NCBI GenBank assembly: GCA_963809385.1
Contig: CAWEJL010000017.1
Coordinates: forward strand, 62,001-126,000
Reading direction: 5' to 3'
Source: JAKAIY01 sp963809385
Lineage (GTDB): Bacteria; Chloroflexota; Ktedonobacteria; Ktedonobacterales; JADMIN01
Length of the DNA: 64,000 nt
The first letter of the stretch is position 1, and each line of letters begins with the position of its first letter. This document shows positions 61,953 through 64,000 of this stretch, piece after piece. The notes beneath the pieces are model-generated. The model saw only the letters and a program-made list of their open reading frames with translations, was not told the origin of the DNA and ran no database searches. The position numbers were made by a program, and so were the translations under genes.

Positions 61953-63371
61953 TCAGTGGGTGATATCCCAGACGCGGAGGGACTTGTCATTGGAGCCGGT
62001 GGCCAGGCGCGCGCTGTCGGCTGACCAGGCGGTGGAGTAGACGGAGTCGGTGTGTCCCGTCAGGGTCGCCATGAGCACGCCAGTCGCCGCGTCCCAGATA
62101 CGGACGTCGTGGTCATAGCTGGCGGTGGCGATCCACGAGCCGTCAGGCGACCAGGCAACGTTACGGACGCGATCACTGTGGCCCGTCAGACTCAGGAGCG
62201 CGCGCCCCGAAGCCACATCCCAAACGCGCGCGCTCCTATCATCGCTGGCCGTCGCTAGCCGCGCGCCATCGGGTGACCAGGCCACGCCGTTCACATCCTG
62301 CGCGTGACCGGCCAGCGCCCGAAACTGCCGCTTGTTCTCCACATCCCAGATACCAGCGGTCTTATCATCACTGCCGCTGGCCACAAATTGGCCATCGGGT
62401 GACCAGGCCACGCCGTAGATGGCGCTCGCGTGACCCTCGAGAACGACCTCGCGCTCACCCGTGCGCGCATCCCAGAGGCAGAGCGCATGGTCGCGGCTAC
62501 CGGTCGCCAGGCGCGCCCCGTCGGGCGACCAGGCGACCGAAAGGATATCACCTGTGTGGCCAGTACAGGTGAGCGCCGTCGCGTGGGCGAAGGTATCCCA
62601 GATACGGACGGTGCGGTCAGCTCCGGCGGTCGCTAGGCGCGCGTCATCGGGGGCCCACGCAACACAATAAATCGGGCTGGTGTGGCCATTCAGCGCGTGG
62701 AGCGCCGTCCCCGCGAATCCATCCCAGACGCGCGCGACGGCATCGGGGCTGCCTGTGGCAAGGCGTCCATCAGAAGACCAGGCGACACTGGCGATTGCGG
62801 AGGGCGCTTGCACGTTGAAGCGCTCCAGCGCCATCAGCGCGCGGGGGGCGTGGGATCCGGCCTTCCCGTTGCGCGCCGTTGCCGCGGGCGCGGGCGGATG
62901 CCAGGAACGCGGAAGCGTAGGCGTCAGTCGGGAGCCAGAGGCCGAGACAGGCGGGTGTAGCCCCAGCGCGCGCAACAGTTCGGCGAGGCCGGTGGGATAG
63001 CGCGCGTCGCGTCCATCCGCGTGCTGGGTCATACCCCAACCGAGGGGAATACAGTCGTGCCATTCGTCGCCACGCGCCCAGAACGGGATCACGCGGCGAC
63101 CTTTGGCGCGAGCCAGACCAATCTCATCGCGCACATATTGCGAGGCGCGCGCGGTAGGCGAGGCGATGAAAATCACGAAACCCGCTCGCTGAATGCCCGC
63201 GCGGATCGCCTCTTCCCAATCCGGCGCGCCCGGCTGAAGCTGCTCGTGGTCAATCCAGATGGTCGCGCCAGCGGCGGTGAGGTCGCGCTTCAGGCGCTCG
63301 ACAATATCAACGTCATCATGGGAATAGCTGATGAATAGGTTAGTTGGCTGGCTGTCTTCCGTGTCCGGCAT
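61953..63371 (-). CDS. TIR domain - seven-bladed WD40 propeller protein
   Basis: 472 residues from ATG 63371 (GGAGG upstream). A TIR domain occupies about residues 8-140: NLFISYSHDDVDIVERLKRD, ATIWIDHEQLQPGAPDWEEA, FVIFIASPTARASQYVRDEI. The Glu of RDEI stands near the place of the NADase catalytic Glu. A Pro-rich linker leads to seven WD40 repeats such as SVAWSPDGARLATGSRDH and SVYSTAWSADSARLATGSND, the last ending VWDITH. No NTPase domain is present between them. In other bacteria TIR proteins take part in anti-phage defence or NAD metabolism; here no partner gene is obvious. Confidence 0.9.
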   Translation of the reverse strand: MPDTEDSQPTNLFISYSHDDVDIVERLKRDLTAAGATIWIDHEQLQPGAPDWEEAIRAGIQRAGFVIFIASPTARASQYVRDEIGLARAKGRRVIPFWARGDEWHDCIPLGWGMTQHADGRDARYPTGLAELLRALGLHPPVSASGSRLTPTLPRSWHPPAPAATARNGKAGSHAPRALMALERFNVQAPSAIASVAWSSDGRLATGSPDAVARVWDGFAGTALHALNGHTSPIYCVAWAPDDARLATAGADRTVRIWDTFAHATALTCTGHTGDILSVAWSPDGARLATGSRDHALCLWDARTGEREVVLEGHASAIYGVAWSPDGQFVASGSDDKTAGIWDVENKRQFRALAGHAQDVNGVAWSPDGARLATASDDRSARVWDVASGRALLSLTGHSDRVRNVAWSPDGSWIATASYDHDVRIWDAATGVLMATLTGHTDSVYSTAWSADSARLATGSNDKSLRVWDITH

Positions 63372-63406
63372 GCGCGTCCTCCAGTGATGAGGATGTGCCA
63401 TGAGCG

Positions 63407-63426
63407 CCGGCGCCGCGCGGCGCCGG
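63407..63426. repeat. GC palindrome upstream of the TIR-WD40 gene
   Basis: CCGGCGCC and GGCGCCGG form an 8-bp perfect stem with a 4-base loop, 36 bases before the ATG at 63371. Downstream of the minus-strand gene at 63464 it could end that transcript or lie in the TIR-WD40 leader. A TATACT box is present at 63435-63440 on the minus strand. Confidence 0.45.
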
Positions 63427-63463
63427 TAGCGGCAGTATAGCATGCGGGCGGGGATGGAGTGCG

Positions 63464-64000
63464 CTAGCGTATCAGCGCCGGATCGGCGAAGCTGACGCGA
63501 CACTCTCGGGATGCAACCGTGATGGATGGATGCGCGCCTAGTTGAAAGCCAAAGCGCGGCGACATCTTTTTGATACGCAGCCCAGCGCGGCCAAAGCGCG
63601 CGCGCATTGGCACAAAGCCCCATGCCCAACGCTCGCCCAAGCGGCCAACTCCCGCCGTGGCGAAGGGCAGCGCCAAGCCATGCGCGGGACGACGCTCCAA
63701 CGCCAGATCGATGATGAGACCCGCGCTGTCTGTGACCGTCACCCCATGATCGGTCCAGGCGAAATTGGCGAGGTTCTTGGGCAGTCCCCAGATGCGCCGC
63801 CCACCCCAAAGCGACGCCAGGCTATCCACCCAAATGTGGTCAATGTAGAGGCCCGGCCGCCAGCCAAGCAGAACAGGAACGGCCACGATCAACTCATCGT
63901 AGACCAGCGTTGAGCCAGGGAGATACCGCACCATTGTCACCACCCGCGTGCGCGCGCCAAGCAACGGGCGCAGCCCGCGCGGCAGGCTGGCTGGCTGGTC
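63464..64000 (-). CDS. Acetoacetate decarboxylase-like protein, 5' end beyond the window
   Basis: The visible 178 residues match the acetoacetate decarboxylase superfamily: RVVTMVRYLPGSTLVYDELI, YIDHIWVDSLASLWGGRRIW, GLPKNLANFAW. The Lys in LPKN lies after the WGL motif; whether it is the Schiff-base Lys of true decarboxylases cannot be judged. The frame is open to the edge at 64000, so the start lies outside. Many members of this family are uncharacterised and not true decarboxylases. Confidence 0.8.
   Translation of the reverse strand, partial: DQPASLPRGLRPLLGARTRVVTMVRYLPGSTLVYDELIVAVPVLLGWRPGLYIDHIWVDSLASLWGGRRIWGLPKNLANFAWTDHGVTVTDSAGLIIDLALERRPAHGLALPFATAGVGRLGERWAWGFVPMRARFGRAGLRIKKMSPRFGFQLGAHPSITVASRECRVSFADPALIR

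Noticed and set aside
63372..63809. N-terminal extension of the TIR-WD40 protein
   Set aside because: The additional residues lie opposite the decarboxylase-like gene and are Arg/His-rich without any fold; GGAGG marks the ATG at 63371.
1..64000. tRNA and rRNA genes
   Set aside because: I scanned for T-loop (GGTTCGAATCC-like) and acceptor patterns and for 16S/23S blocks and found none I could support; a covariance search would be decisive.

Overview
The window is one continuous piece of a high-GC bacterial chromosome. No single gene fixes the organism. The combination of an AroK-AroB fusion, a T-box leader on serS, an FMN riboswitch in front of ribXY-type riboflavin transport genes, a divided nuo cluster, a secreted sedolisin, and TIR proteins joined to FGE or WD40 domains fits Chloroflexota, perhaps close to Ktedonobacteria. 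This is inference from gene content, not from a marker alignment. No rRNA, tRNA or CRISPR array was seen.

Layout: 0.1-0.65 kb holds small membrane proteins. 0.75-6.4 kb is a housekeeping block: aroKB, aroQ, efp, an accB-like gene, xseA, xseB and a DUF212 membrane protein. 6.6-12 kb has a LysM cell-wall hydrolase, serS with its T-box, and ppk. 12.5-16 kb has an MFS transporter, an M29 aminopeptidase and a zinc-ribbon membrane protein. 16.1-20 kb is a nuoA-C-D-H operon without nuoB, with a strong promoter and terminator. 20-27.6 kb has a CpXC protein, a sedolisin, a PIG-L deacetylase, a nucleotidyltransferase, purD, a membrane glycosyltransferase-like protein, a DUF971 protein and purS. 27.6-30 kb is the FMN riboswitch with ribX and ribY. 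30-41.5 kb is mixed metabolism and membrane proteins: an aldolase, an ABC-2 exporter, a TM2 protein, an LLM oxidoreductase, a GNAT, a methyltransferase and upp.

41.5-47 kb is the accessory part. It holds a family of palindromic repeats, an IS200/RAYT-like transposase, a TIR-FGE protein whose 3' end resembles a diversity-generating retroelement target, a truncated second FGE copy, and two unrecognised genes. 47-52 kb is a MacB/FtsX-type ABC exporter operon. 52-64 kb has cysE, a Nudix protein, a receiver-GGDEF protein, an S9 peptidase, fni (type 2 IDI), mdh, a GDPD, a TIR-WD40 protein and a partial acetoacetate decarboxylase-like gene.

About 20 of the recognisable genes are split between reading frames. 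Nearly every break is resolved by skipping one base, a +1 shift. I treat these as single genes. Insertion-type sequence errors are the likeliest cause, but the one-sided direction is itself worth checking.
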